DNA from: an uncultured Collinsella sp.
GTDB taxonomy: Bacteria > Actinomycetota > Coriobacteriia > Coriobacteriales > Coriobacteriaceae
Length of the DNA: 64,000 nucleotides
Direction of reading: 5' to 3'
Assembly: GCA_934668875.1 (NCBI GenBank)
Contig: CAKUON010000001.1
Location: forward strand, 62,001-126,000
In this document: positions 15,518 to 24,572 of the stretch, piece after piece
Position numbering within the stretch: position 1 is the stretch's first letter
Layout: each line of letters begins with the position of its first letter
Program-made: the position numbers and the translations under genes
Notes under the pieces: model-generated
The model's database searches: none
The model's input: the letters and a program-made list of their open reading frames with translations, nothing else
Told to the model about the DNA's origin: nothing

Positions 15518-15894
15518 AGCGCAACCCTTTCTCGCGGCAATGATTCCGCGCGATGAACAAACGTTGCACGATAGTCTACCACGGACCGACCCCCGCCCGC
15601 CCCACAAGCCCTATCGCACCATAAAGCCGCAAGACCAGCCAATGTAGGACGGGGCCCTTTTGACCACCTTTATGAGCCCTTTTCCTCCGTCCCCGGGGGA
15701 TCATTCGGCGATGCTCGCCACGAAATCGGCCCATTTACTACGTTTAACCCGACACCCACGTCCATACCCCTGATTTTCAAAAATCGGCAGGCTCTCTACC
15801 TGCGCTTTTGTTTTTACCAATTGCGCTATGGTTGGAGCCGCGCGGTCAAACGTAGCAGATGGGCGTGTTTCGTGGCGGACGCCCCCCAGAAACG
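15518..15894. other. 377-bp gap with a 37-bp imperfect inverted repeat
   Basis: Between xpt and the MFS gene no ORF is convincing. A 37-bp inverted repeat (15713-15749 and 15844-15880, about 30 of 37 matching) is built around AAACGTAG and TTTCGTGGCG. Its 94-bp interior includes the palindrome CAGGCTCTCTACCTG. It looks like a mobile or structural intergenic element; direction and role are unknown. Confidence 0.6.
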
Positions 15895-17199
15895 CTAATG
15901 CCGGGTGCGCGTCCTCACCAAACGTACCAATGTGAGCGCAAAGCCCACGGTAGCAACGGCCATCAGCACGTAGAATACCAAACGGAAGCCAAAGAGGAAC
16001 ACGTCCGGACGACCCGCCACATAGCTCGTGACCGTCTTGCCCATCGCCGCGCTCGTCTGTCCATACAGGATGCGCGACGCCGCCGTAATACCCAGCGCTA
16101 TGCCCGCATAGCGCGCCAAGCTGCTCAAGCTGCCCGCAAAGCCAAGCGCCTCACGCGGAGCCGAACCCATATACAGCGAATTATTGGGACTCTGGAAGAT
16201 CGACGTGCCGCACGACATAAACGCGACGCAGCACACAATCATCAAGATGGAAGAGTGCTCGTCAAGCGTGCTCACCGCAAAGAGACCGCACACGTACACG
16301 CCCAGGCCAACGGCCGTGGGCGCTTCACAACCAACACGGTCGGACACCGAGCCCGAAAGCGGGCCCACAAAGGCATTCACGACCGGCATCGCCAAAAACA
16401 ACAGGCCGGAGATATCGGAGCTAAAGCCGTGGGCATCCTGAAAGTAGAACGGCAGCACAAACTCGGAGGCACCGATACCCACGAACACGATAAGCATGCA
16501 AGCCAGGTTAATCGTGAAAGCCGAGCTCGCAAAGCAGCGACGCGCCGCCTCTGTCAACGGCATAGGGCGTTCGCCAGCCTCCGGCTTCACATGCGGCAGC
16601 GTATAGAGTCCCACGATAAACGAGATTACGCCAATGGGCAGATTGATAAGGAAGATGCTCTCCCAGGGAAAGCTCGCCACCAGCACGCCGCCGAGCACGG
16701 GGCCGCACATCATGCCAAGAGCCACAAAGGTCGCCAGAATGCCCATGGCACGGCCGCGCTCACGCGCCGGAAACGACTCGGTGATGATGCCCATATTGTT
16801 GGCCATCGCGGCGGCACAGCCAATGCCCTGCACGAAACGCGCCAAGATAAGCACCTCGAGCGAAGCCGAAAGCCCGCAAAGCAACGAGCCACCCGTAAAG
16901 ACGATTACACCAAGCTGGAACACATTCACCTTGCCGCGCACATCGCCCAAGCGGCCAAACGGCAGCATGGCGACGCACGTCGCGAGCAGATACACCGAGC
17001 TCACGAGCTGAATGCGGTCGAGACCCACCCCCAGCTCCTTTTGCATCACTGGGAGCGCCACCGTCACGATACTCGCATCCAGACACGCCATAAAGGTCAT
17101 GACGAGCACGGTGAACAGAATCGCCCATTTATTCTTACCGTGGGTGTCGCCCTCCAGGGCAAGGTGTTCGCGGCGCAGCTGCTCGGCAGTTTTCTCCAT
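15895..17199 (-). CDS. MFS multidrug/solute exporter
   Basis: A 434-residue major facilitator protein. Helix 1 has FTVLVMTFMACLDASIVTVALP, a drug:proton-antiporter signature (LDxxIVxVALP); the A-motif follows as GRLGDVRGKVNVF; helix 5 has the C-motif-like LGMMCGPVLGGVL. Spacing fits about 12 helices. The ATG at 17197-17199 follows GAAAGGA. No adjacent regulator is present. The substrate is unknown; the family exports lipophilic drugs or metabolites. Confidence 0.82.
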   Translation of the reverse strand: MEKTAEQLRREHLALEGDTHGKNKWAILFTVLVMTFMACLDASIVTVALPVMQKELGVGLDRIQLVSSVYLLATCVAMLPFGRLGDVRGKVNVFQLGVIVFTGGSLLCGLSASLEVLILARFVQGIGCAAAMANNMGIITESFPARERGRAMGILATFVALGMMCGPVLGGVLVASFPWESIFLINLPIGVISFIVGLYTLPHVKPEAGERPMPLTEAARRCFASSAFTINLACMLIVFVGIGASEFVLPFYFQDAHGFSSDISGLLFLAMPVVNAFVGPLSGSVSDRVGCEAPTAVGLGVYVCGLFAVSTLDEHSSILMIVCCVAFMSCGTSIFQSPNNSLYMGSAPREALGFAGSLSSLARYAGIALGITAASRILYGQTSAAMGKTVTSYVAGRPDVFLFGFRLVFYVLMAVATVGFALTLVRLVRTRTRH

Positions 17200-17224
17200 G
17201 TATATCCTTTCTATCGTGCAACGC

Positions 17225-17270
17225 AAAACGGGACCCCAATCGCCTACAAACGGACACGATCGGGGTCCCG
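17225..17270 (-). terminator. Intrinsic terminator after metY
   Basis: CGGGACCCC...GGGGTCCCG forms a long stem, extended by AATCG/CGATC. On the minus strand it is followed by TTTTGCG. Confidence 0.85.
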
Positions 17271-17339
17271 CCTACGGAATCGGAACTATGAGGACGTCGT
17301 CAGCCGAAAAGCCGTCCCACGCCTCGCACGCACGCTAGC

Positions 17340-18623
17340 CTAGCACTGCTCGAGCGCCTGCTCAAGGTCGGCAATCAGATCGGCCGTGTCCTCGAGGCCG
17401 CACGACAGGCGCACCATGTCGGCGGAGATGCCGCAGGCGATGAGCTCCTCATCGTTCATCTGGCGATGCGTGGCGTTAGCGGGATGCAGGCAGCAGGTGC
17501 GGGCGTCTGCCACATGCGTGGCGATCTGGGCGAGCTTAAGGCTCTTCATAAAGGTCTCGGCCGCCGCGCGACCACCGTTAAAGCCAAAGCTCACGACGCC
17601 GCAGGTACCGTTGGGCATGTACTTCTGAGCCAGGTCATAGTACTTATCGCCCTCCAGGCCCGGATAGCTCACGAAGCGTACCTTGGGATGGCTCTGCAGG
17701 AACTTGGCAACGGCCAGGCCGTTCTCACAATGACGCGGCATGCGCACATGCAGGCTCTCGAGCGAGCTATTCAGGAAAAACGCCGCCTGCGGGTTCTGCA
17801 TGGGGCCAAGGTCGCGCATGAGCTGCGCGGTGGCCTTGGTAATGAAGGCGCCCTCGCGACCGAACTTCTCGGCATACGTCACGCCGTGGTAGCTCTCGTC
17901 AGGCGTGGTGAGACCCGGGAACTTGTCCGCATGAGCCATCCAGTCAAACTGGCCGTGGTCGACGATCACGCCGCCCAGGTAGGCAGCATGTCCATCCATG
18001 TATTTGGTGGTGGAGTGCGTGACGATGTCGGCGCCCCACTCAAAGGGACGGCACATCACGGGCGTCGGGAAGGTGTTGTCGACCATCAGCGGCACGCCGT
18101 GGTCATGCGCGGCCTTGGCAAAGCGCTCAATGTCGAGCACGGCGAGGGCAGGGTTGGCAATCGTCTCGCCAAAGACGAGCTTGGTATTGGGCTCAAAGGC
18201 TGCCTCCAGCTCCTCATCGGTGCAGTCGGGGGCGACAAACGTGCAAGTCACGCCCATGCGGCCCATCGTGTGGGCGAGCAGGTTATACGTACCGCCGTAG
18301 ATAGCAGAGCTCGCGACCACGTGATCACCGGCACCGGCCACGTTAAAGATCGCAAGGAAGTTCGCAGCCATGCCCGAGCTCGTGAGCATCGCTGCGGTAC
18401 CGCCCTCCATCTCGCAAATCTTGGCAGCAACCAGGTCACACGTGGGATTCTGCAGACGGCTGTAGAAGTAGCCCGACTCCTCCAGGTCAAACAGCTTGCC
18501 CATGTGCTCGGACGTGTCATACTTCCACGTGGTGGACTGGTAGATGGGCACCTGGCGCGGCTCCGCATCGCCCGGGCGATAACCGCCCTGAACACACGTG
18601 GTACCGATAGTCTGCTCGCTCAT
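17340..18623 (-). CDS. metY: O-acetylhomoserine sulfhydrylase
   Basis: A 427-residue PLP enzyme of the Cys/Met metabolism family that makes homocysteine from O-acetylhomoserine and sulfide. It shows YSRLQNPTCDLVAAKI, the cofactor region SSGMAANFLAIFNVAGAGD, DNTFPTPVMCRPFEWGADI and the Schiff-base lysine in THSTTKYMDGH. The C-terminus (LSCGLEDTADLIADLEQAL) is complete. It is monocistronic, with a terminator downstream and a repeat element upstream. Confidence 0.9.
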   Translation of the reverse strand: MSEQTIGTTCVQGGYRPGDAEPRQVPIYQSTTWKYDTSEHMGKLFDLEESGYFYSRLQNPTCDLVAAKICEMEGGTAAMLTSSGMAANFLAIFNVAGAGDHVVASSAIYGGTYNLLAHTMGRMGVTCTFVAPDCTDEELEAAFEPNTKLVFGETIANPALAVLDIERFAKAAHDHGVPLMVDNTFPTPVMCRPFEWGADIVTHSTTKYMDGHAAYLGGVIVDHGQFDWMAHADKFPGLTTPDESYHGVTYAEKFGREGAFITKATAQLMRDLGPMQNPQAAFFLNSSLESLHVRMPRHCENGLAVAKFLQSHPKVRFVSYPGLEGDKYYDLAQKYMPNGTCGVVSFGFNGGRAAAETFMKSLKLAQIATHVADARTCCLHPANATHRQMNDEELIACGISADMVRLSCGLEDTADLIADLEQALEQC

Positions 18624-18710
18624 ATCTTGCTCCCTTGCTCGGGTTTTATTTTATTCGGTTCACGATACCGCTACCTCGCACCCCTCTCAACCCATCCCCC
18701 AAGTAGGTTA

Positions 18711-18746
18711 TGGGACAAATTAATCAGGTTTGTCCCAAATCTTAAG
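18711..18746. repeat. TGGGACAAATTAATCA / TTTGTCCCAAATCTTAAG element, copy 1
   Basis: A 36-bp dyad of TGGGACAAA and TTTGTCCCA with an AT-rich middle and a conserved CTTAAG tail. A second copy with a 4-bp longer centre lies at 31069-31108. It stands between divergent metY and the C-GCAxxG gene. Confidence 0.8.
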
Positions 18747-18852
18747 AAAGCGTTCGATGGCGAAAAACAATGAGATATGCACTGCGGTCTCGATAAGCGA
18801 ATGCGCCGGCAAGGGTACCATAGGCGGGTACACCATGAACAAGGAGACAACG

Positions 18853-19299
18853 ATGAAGCAGATCGATACCACCCAGCTCAACACTGCCGCCTGCCAGGCT
18901 CAGGCTGCCGAGTACCACGCCCGCGGCTTTAACTGCGCCCAGGCTGTCGCTTGCACGCTCGCGCCCGCTGTGGGGCTCGATCCCCAGATCGCCTTTACCC
19001 TCACCGAGGGCTTTGGCGCCGGCATGGGCGGCATGACCGAAACTTGTGGCGCCATCTCGGGCGCCGTGGCCATCATGGGCTTTGTGATGAGCGACGGTAT
19101 GGAGAACCCCAAGACCAAGGGCCAGACCTACAAGCTGTCGCGCGAGATTGCCAAGCGCTTTGGCGAGAAGAATACCACGACCGTCTGCGGCACGCTCAAA
19201 GGCGTCGGATCGGATAATGGCCCGCTCCGCAGCTGCCCCGGCTGCATCGACGATGCCGTCGAGATCGCCTGCGACGTGCTGAAGCAGCTCGCCAAATAA
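18853..19299 (+). CDS. C-GCAxxG-C-C family redox-type protein
   Basis: A 148-residue protein with the family's cysteine layout: GFNCAQAVACTLAP, GGMTETCGAISGAVAIMG, TVCGTLKGVG and RSCPGCIDDAVEIACDVL. The conserved Gly-rich GFGAGMGGM segment is typical. The ATG at 18853 follows AAGGAG at six bases; two earlier in-frame ATGs have poor sites. Members are often found near redox or metal genes, but the function is not established. The five or more conserved cysteines suggest a metal or disulfide site. Confidence 0.8.
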   Translation: MKQIDTTQLNTAACQAQAAEYHARGFNCAQAVACTLAPAVGLDPQIAFTLTEGFGAGMGGMTETCGAISGAVAIMGFVMSDGMENPKTKGQTYKLSREIAKRFGEKNTTTVCGTLKGVGSDNGPLRSCPGCIDDAVEIACDVLKQLAK

Positions 19300-19312
19300 A
19301 TAATGGCACCAG

Positions 19313-19361
19313 AAAAAAGACGGCCGGCGCGCCTGGGATATCCCATGGCACGCCGGCCGTC
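19313..19361 (-). terminator. Intrinsic terminator after the YigZ gene
   Basis: GACGGCCGGCG pairs with CGCCGGCCGTC around GGGATATCCC. On the minus strand a TTTTTT run follows. It may act for the convergent C-GCAxxG gene as well. Confidence 0.85.
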
Positions 19362-19365
19362 GCCG

Positions 19366-20001
19366 TTAAAACTCGGCAAACTCGGGAGTGCCGACCTCGA
19401 TCTCCTCGCGGCCAGCCATAAACTCGCGCATCTTTGCGCAAAACGGCTCCTGCTCCCCCGCCTTAAATACCAAATGAAGTGTCACAGCGTCCGCGTAGTC
19501 AGTGTCCGAAACCTTGGCGCCCGAGTCCTGCGCCAGACGAAGCACCTGCTCATACTGCGGATAAGCCACATGCACGTCAACGGGCACAACGCTCGTCATC
19601 TCAACGATCTGCCCGGCTTCCTGCGCCGCCGCAACCGCCGCCTGCGTCGCCGCCGTATAGGCACGCACCAGGCCACCTGGCCCCAACAGGGTACCGCCAA
19701 AATAGCGCGTCACCACACAGCAAACATTTTTGAGCCCCGCACCACGAAGCACCTCGAGCGTCGGCATGCCGCTTGTACGGCTCGGTTCACCGTCATCGCT
19801 CTGGCGCTCGCGCCCATCGACCAAAATCCATGCGGGCACATTATGACGAGCATCGTAATGGCGCTTGCGAACCATCTCGATAAAGGCATTTGCCTCGTCC
19901 TCGGACTCAATATGGACCAGCTGGGCAATAAAACGACTCTTGCGGTCCACAAACTCGCCCGAAGCCTCAATATTCGATTGCAGAGTAAAATAGCTGTCCA
20001 A
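19366..20001 (-). CDS. YigZ/IMPACT family protein (UPF0029)
   Basis: A 211-residue protein with the IMPACT-domain core RKRHYDARHNVPAWI, DDGEPSRTSGMPTLEVL and VVTRYFGGTLLGPGGLVRAY, followed by a C-terminal ferredoxin-like domain. There is no ATG. Two consecutive TTG codons stand at the start, and the second (19999-20001) is spaced best from GAGGGG. The biochemical role of bacterial YigZ is unclear; links to translation control come from the eukaryotic relative. Confidence 0.82.
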   Translation of the reverse strand: MDSYFTLQSNIEASGEFVDRKSRFIAQLVHIESEDEANAFIEMVRKRHYDARHNVPAWILVDGRERQSDDGEPSRTSGMPTLEVLRGAGLKNVCCVVTRYFGGTLLGPGGLVRAYTAATQAAVAAAQEAGQIVEMTSVVPVDVHVAYPQYEQVLRLAQDSGAKVSDTDYADAVTLHLVFKAGEQEPFCAKMREFMAGREEIEVGTPEFAEF

Positions 20002-20314
20002 CAAAGCCCCTCAAACAAAAGCAAAGCAACAAACAGCCTCAATAATACGGCATAGACAGCACTGGTACCCTCGCTAACAAGAACGGAAATGCCGATGATT
20101 CCGTCAACGAAAGCGAGAACCCGTCAGCGCGAGCAAGGTGCCTTGAAAGACGAGATCGCAACAAAAATGAGGCTGCCGATGACCAGGTAAAGACAGCGAG
20201 ACGGCGTCAGCTGAGTCGATTTGGCCCGAAAGAGGAGGGAGCACGCCTTATGGCGGCGACCGACGAATGAGCGCCAAATCGGCCAGCTGACGTCGTCGCA
20301 GCGTCAACAAGAAA
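20002..20314 (-). other. 313-bp gap downstream of rnpB, with a long inverted repeat
   Basis: No ORF is supported. Arms at about 20200-20225 and 20273-20297 (GACG-CGTCAGCTG...CGATTTGGC) are inverse with a few mismatches. In the minus-strand sense the hairpin begins 17 nt after the rnpB 3' end. There is no T-run, so it may be a processing or stability structure rather than a simple terminator. Confidence 0.5.
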
Positions 20315-20676
20315 GCTGAGTGGGCCTATAAGCCGGGTTCTGTCGTGAACGGTCATTTATCTTGTCTGCACGTTACCGCGCAGCTCCACGCACGCTACCC
20401 GAACGCGGACCGGGCCGGCCCATAGCGTTCCTATTCGCGCTTGCTCCGGATGGGGCTTGCCAAGCCGCCGTGTTGCCACGACGCTGGTGGTCTCTTACAC
20501 CACCGTTTCAGCTTTTCCCTTTACGCCTTGCGGCGCAGGTGGGAGTCTTCTTTTCTGCGGCGCTTTCCGTCGGATCACTCCGCCCGGCCGTTAGCCGGCA
20601 TCCCGCCCTCTGGAGCCCGGACTTTCCTCACGCGTGCTGCAAGCAGCACATCGCGCGACCGTCTGGCCCACTCAGC
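20315..20676 (-). ncRNA. rnpB: RNase P RNA, bacterial class A
   Basis: The catalytic RNA that trims tRNA 5' leaders. On the minus strand it begins GCTGAGTGGGCC and ends with the exact complement, forming a 12-bp P1. It has the near-universal GAGGAAAGTCCGGGCTCC (5' P4 strand), later AACGGTGGTGTAAGAGACCACC, and the 3' ACAGAACCCGGCTTATAG that pairs back to make P4. The length of about 362 nt fits type A. A TACACT -10 box at 20690-20685 is placed 8 nt from the 5' end. Confidence 0.95.
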
Positions 20677-20956
20677 AGTGCAAAAGTGTAGCACACCGCC
20701 AGCACACACAATGGCACAACGCAAGCGCTCGCACGATAAACCAAGAACCACCCATGCGCTACAATAGTCCCGTCGATGGGCAACGTCGTCAGTCGAGACG
20801 CGACCGCGCTCCGCACCCCTCCGTCTACTCGGTGCGTTCCCGCCTCCTCCCCGAGGCGGGATGTCGGCATTTTTTCATGCGCCGTCAACTCAATAGCAAG
20901 CGAATAACCCAAACAGCATTACGCGCGGGCACTACCGAACACCTCAGCAGCAAATG
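20677..20956. other. Gap between rnpB and rpsA: rnpB promoter and a possible small RNA
   Basis: The minus strand carries the rnpB promoter (TACACT at 20690-20685, with TTGTGT or ATTGTG 15-16 bp further). On the plus strand TACAAT (20760-20765) precedes hairpins CGCACC...GGTGCG and CCCGCCTC...GAGGCGGG, and a T6 run ends at about 20876. This could be a small RNA of about 105 nt, but the -35 is weak and the T-run is 11 nt from the last stem. Confidence 0.3.
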
Positions 20957-20991
20957 CAAAAAGGGACCCGTCCATTGCGGACGGATCCCTT
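20957..20991 (-). terminator. Intrinsic terminator after rpsA
   Basis: AAGGGATCCGTCC and GGACGGGTCCCTT form a 13-bp stem with one mismatch, followed on the minus strand by TTTTGC. It lies 25 bp after the rpsA stop. Confidence 0.88.
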
Positions 20992-21015
20992 AAAACAAGT
21001 GATCGTCAAACCGAT

Positions 21016-22182
21016 TTACTCGGCGTCGGTCTCCTCGTCCTTCTTCTCGGAAGGCAGCGGGGTAACCTCGATCTCGACGCCCAGAGTCTCAGCAGCAGAC
21101 TTCATGGACAGGGAGATACGACGACGGTCGAGGTCGATCTCCATGACCTTGACCTGAACCTTGTCGCCCACGTGGGTGACCTGAGAAGGCTGATCGACGT
21201 GCTTGTTGGCCATCTCGGAGATGTGCACCAGGCCCTCGATGCCCTCGCCCAGGTCGACGAAAGCGCCGAACGGGACAAGCTTGGTCACAGTGCCCTCGAC
21301 GATAGCGCCGACGGGGTACTTCTTGACCAGTGCGCGCCACGGATCCTCGGTGGTCTGCTTGAGACCCAGGGAGATGCGCTCGCGGTTGAGATCGACGTCG
21401 AGAACCTCGACCTCGACCTCCTGGCCGACCTTGACAACCTCGGAAGGATGGTTGACGTGGTTCCAGGAGAGCTCGGAGATGTGGATGAGGCCGTCGATAC
21501 CGCCGAGGTCGACGAAGGCGCCGAAGTCGACGATGGAGGAAACGGTGCCCTGGAGACGCATACCAGACTTGAGCTTGGACAGGATCTCGGAGCGCTCGGC
21601 CTTACGGGACTCCTCGAGCACGACGCGACGGGAGAGGACGACGTTGTTGCGGTTGCGGTCCATCTCGATAACGCGGGCCTCGATGCGGGTGCCCATGTAG
21701 GAGGTGAGGTCCTTGACACGACGGAGGTCGACGAGGGAAGCGGGCAGGAAGCCACGCAGGCCGATGTCGAGGATCAGGCCGCCCTTGACAACCTCGATAA
21801 CCTCGCCCTCGACGTTCTCGCCGGAGTTGAACTTCTCCTCGATGCGGTTCCAAGCACGCTCGTACTCGGCACGCTTCTTGGAGAGGACCAGACGACCGTC
21901 CTTGTCCTCCTTCTGGAGAACCAGGGCCTCGATGGGATCACCGAGTGCAACGATGTCTGCAGGGTTAGCGTCCTTGCGGATGGACAGCTCGCGGACCGGG
22001 ATAACGCCCTCGGACTTGAATCCGATGTCAACGAGCACCTCGTCATGCTCGATCTTAACGACAGTGCCGTTAACGAGATCGCCCTCATCAAAGTCGGTAA
22101 TCGTACCGTCGATGAGGTTGTTCATCTCCTCCTCGTTGACATCGTCAAGAGAGAAAATGGACGAGTTCTGAATCTCACTCAA
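21016..22182 (-). CDS. rpsA: Ribosomal protein S1
   Basis: A 388-residue protein with four S1 RNA-binding domains (about 34-105, 120-187, 205-273 and 290-360). The last two are marked by SIVDFGAFVDLGGIDGLIHI and VPFGAFVDLGEGIEGLVHIS. An acidic tail ends the protein. The start is TTG at 22180-22182, seven bases after AAAGGGG; no ATG is available nearby. It binds mRNA on the 30S subunit. Four domains rather than six is usual for Gram-positive S1. Confidence 0.95.
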   Translation of the reverse strand: MSEIQNSSIFSLDDVNEEEMNNLIDGTITDFDEGDLVNGTVVKIEHDEVLVDIGFKSEGVIPVRELSIRKDANPADIVALGDPIEALVLQKEDKDGRLVLSKKRAEYERAWNRIEEKFNSGENVEGEVIEVVKGGLILDIGLRGFLPASLVDLRRVKDLTSYMGTRIEARVIEMDRNRNNVVLSRRVVLEESRKAERSEILSKLKSGMRLQGTVSSIVDFGAFVDLGGIDGLIHISELSWNHVNHPSEVVKVGQEVEVEVLDVDLNRERISLGLKQTTEDPWRALVKKYPVGAIVEGTVTKLVPFGAFVDLGEGIEGLVHISEMANKHVDQPSQVTHVGDKVQVKVMEIDLDRRRISLSMKSAAETLGVEIEVTPLPSEKKDEETDAE

Positions 22183-22313
22183 AGGTGGACCCCTTTCGAA
22201 CTACGGGGCCCCGATTGCTAGGACCTACAGAAGGGTGCGACAAGCACACAACGTTTAGGAACACTCGGGAGCCGACAGATACTAATGTGACGCTTATGCA
22301 ATCACGTTCGTAT

Positions 22314-22342
22314 AGATTACGGGGAAATTACTTCGATTTCAA
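22314..22342 (-). promoter_or_regulatory. Candidate rpsA promoter
   Basis: On the minus strand TTGAAA (22342-22337) and TAATCT (22319-22314) are 17 bp apart, about 130 bp before the rpsA start. The rest of the 315-bp gap (22183-22497) shows no ORF or strong repeat. Confidence 0.5.
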
Positions 22343-22497
22343 GCGCGAACTGCGATTTTTTACTCGTATGGAGACTTTTTCGCAATCTTGTGGACGACCG
22401 TCTCCGTAAGTTGACGATAGGCCGTTAGGCATACGGCTTTGGGGTAAAGTATCCGGAACCAACGATTCTGGAACGTTATTTCGAGAAAGGTGCCCGC

Positions 22498-23256
22498 GTG
22501 CTCAAAGCAGTCGTTTTCGATATGGACGAGACGCTTCTTAGCATCAACCTCAACGCGTTCATCCTTCGCTATTTTAAGGATGTCTCGTCGATGCTCGCGG
22601 ATATCGGGCGCCGCAGCCGCGGTGGCACGATGGCACGCCTCGGCACCATCCTGGTCGACCTCAACGCCAACCGCCGCAGTGGTACGGACAATCGCACCAA
22701 CCTTACGTTTTATCAGGAAGAGGTCGAGCGCCGGTGTGGCATCTGCCTCTCGGACCCCACCATCTACGAGGCATTTACCTACTACGAGCGCGAGGTGCTG
22801 CCGCACAAGAACGACGACGCGATCAACGCGAAGGCCATGCCCGGCGCGCATGCCGCACTTCAGGCCGTGCAGGACGCGGGCTTGCGCTGCGCACTCTTTA
22901 CCAATCCCAGTTTTCCCCAGGGCGCCATTGAGTGCCGCATGGGATGGGGCGAGCTAACCGACGCGCCCTTCGAGCTCGTGACACACATGGGCAATGCAAC
23001 GCGCTGCAAGCCCGACGCTACGTATTATCTTGAGCAGCTGCAGGTCATGGGGCTCGAGCCGCACGAGGTCCTTATGGTGGGCAACGACCCCAAGCGCGAC
23101 TTCCCCAGCCCCGATTGCGGCATCCAAACCGCCTACGTCGGCCAGGGGAAGCCCGGCCGAGCAACCTGGCGCGGCACCATGGAAGACTTCGCCCACAACT
23201 TCAACGCTGTAGTAGAAGCCTTCTACGAACACCAAGTAGCGGAAGAGTTGTCCTAA
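22498..23256 (+). CDS. HAD-family hydrolase
   Basis: A 252-residue HAD phosphatase with motif I VVFDMDETLL, motif II CALFTNPSF and motif IV LMVGNDPKRDFPSPDCG. The alpha-helical cap (about 20-110) is of the C1 type. The GTG start follows GAGAAAGG. Its stop overlaps the stop of the convergent cysteine desulfidase gene by four bases. The substrate is unknown; the domain order resembles phosphoglycolate-phosphatase-like enzymes. Confidence 0.82.
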   Translation: MLKAVVFDMDETLLSINLNAFILRYFKDVSSMLADIGRRSRGGTMARLGTILVDLNANRRSGTDNRTNLTFYQEEVERRCGICLSDPTIYEAFTYYEREVLPHKNDDAINAKAMPGAHAALQAVQDAGLRCALFTNPSFPQGAIECRMGWGELTDAPFELVTHMGNATRCKPDATYYLEQLQVMGLEPHEVLMVGNDPKRDFPSPDCGIQTAYVGQGKPGRATWRGTMEDFAHNFNAVVEAFYEHQVAEELS

Positions 23257-24572
23257 CAGACTCGAGTCTTGCCGATCATGATATTGAGGATCTCGACGTC
23301 GGTGTCCTTCATGCCCACGCGGCCTACGTAGCCCATGCTGGCGATCGTCTGCTCGACGGTATCTTGGATCAAACCCTCGCCGGCACGGAAGCCACGCCCC
23401 TGCATGGCCATGTCATGTCCCAGAATCGCCGCATCGACGGCAGCCGAAATCTTGGCGGCACAGCTCGCCTTGGCGCCATCGCACACGATGCCGCCAACGT
23501 TACCGAGCGTGTTCGAAACCGTCGCGCCAATCTGCTCGCGCGTGCCACCGCACAGCCAGGTAATCGCAGCGCCGGCGCCGCACGCGGCGCAGATAGCACC
23601 GCAAAACGCCGAGAGCGCACCAATATAGCTCTTGATATGCACGGCGATAAGATCGGACAGCATCACGGCGCGCACCAGGCGCTCATGGTCGCAGCGCAGG
23701 TATTCGGCATACTCCATGACGGGCAAGGCGCAGGTAATGCCCTGATTGCCCGAGCCGCACACAATGGCGACCGGCAGCGCGCAGCCGTTCATGCGAGCGT
23801 CGGACCCGGCGGCCGCACGGGCACGGGCCCGGCAGGCGACGTCATCGGCACGAGCGCCCAGCAGCGTACGGCCCACCTCGGCGCCCCAAGCGTGCGCGAG
23901 GCCCTCGGCACTGATCGCGCCGTTCAGCTCAATCTGACGCTCAACGGCAGCGCGGGCGCCCTCAATGTCGCCGCCCTCGATAAAGTCGATGATGGACTCA
24001 ATCGACATGGGCGTGTCGGCCTTATCCGCCGCCCGCTCAGCCACGACGCGCTCGGCGCAGGCGGCGCACTCCCCCGCCGACTTGCCGCACACCGGAATAC
24101 CGTCGAGCGTATGGCACGTGACATTGGTGTGGTGGTCGGTAATCTCGACGACCGCGGTATGGCCCCCGGCCGTGGCGGTCACCTTGATGTAGAGGTTGGG
24201 CACGCCCTCGACAAGCGACACATCGCAGTAGCCGGCGTCAGCGAGGAGCTCGGTCACGCGAGCACGATCTTCGTCGTTAACGCTCTCGAGCACCTCAAGC
24301 GCGCTCTTGGCATCGCCGCCCACGGCACCCAGCACGGCCGCAGCTTCAATACCGTGCATACCGCCCGAGTTGGGCACGGTCACGCTCTTAACGTTCTTGA
24401 TGATGTTGCCCGAGCAGGCAACGTCCATATGATCGGGTTCGCAACCGAGCGTCTGGCTCGCCAACGCCGCTGCATAGGCAACGGCAATAGGCTCGGTGCA
24501 GCCGAGCGCACAGACAAGCTCGCGGTTCAAAACATCGCAAAACGCGGCATCACGAAGGGAATCGGTAGGCAT
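23253..24572 (-). CDS. L-cysteine desulfidase family protein (CyuA/YhaM, UPF0597)
   Basis: A 439-residue protein with CALGCTEPIAVAYAAALA and CSGNIIKNVKSVTVPNSGG, the signatures of the Fe-S-dependent L-cysteine desulfidases. Further cysteines lie in GSGNQGITCALP and GGIVCDGAKASCAAK and fit cluster ligation. It breaks cysteine down to pyruvate, ammonia and sulfide, which suits anaerobic cysteine use and could feed MetY with sulfide. The ATG at 24570-24572 follows AGGAGA. No CyuP transporter is adjacent. Confidence 0.87.
   Translation of the reverse strand: MPTDSLRDAAFCDVLNRELVCALGCTEPIAVAYAAALASQTLGCEPDHMDVACSGNIIKNVKSVTVPNSGGMHGIEAAAVLGAVGGDAKSALEVLESVNDEDRARVTELLADAGYCDVSLVEGVPNLYIKVTATAGGHTAVVEITDHHTNVTCHTLDGIPVCGKSAGECAACAERVVAERAADKADTPMSIESIIDFIEGGDIEGARAAVERQIELNGAISAEGLAHAWGAEVGRTLLGARADDVACRARARAAAGSDARMNGCALPVAIVCGSGNQGITCALPVMEYAEYLRCDHERLVRAVMLSDLIAVHIKSYIGALSAFCGAICAACGAGAAITWLCGGTREQIGATVSNTLGNVGGIVCDGAKASCAAKISAAVDAAILGHDMAMQGRGFRAGEGLIQDTVEQTIASMGYVGRVGMKDTDVEILNIMIGKTRVC

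Noticed and set aside
15518..15760. Purine riboswitch before xpt
   Set aside because: No aptamer core was recognised on the minus strand in this interval.
15859..17343. Plus-strand open frame of nearly 500 codons over the MFS gene
   Set aside because: Shadow frame with extreme Arg/His content; the minus-strand MFS protein is clearly the real one.
18730..18852. Longer N-terminus for the C-GCAxxG protein
   Set aside because: Earlier in-frame ATGs lack ribosome sites and extend into the repeat element; the AAGGAG-led ATG at 18853 gives the usual family length.
20628..20912. Open frame of 94 codons over the rnpB 5' end and upstream gap
   Set aside because: It covers the structural RNA and its promoter; no coding signature.
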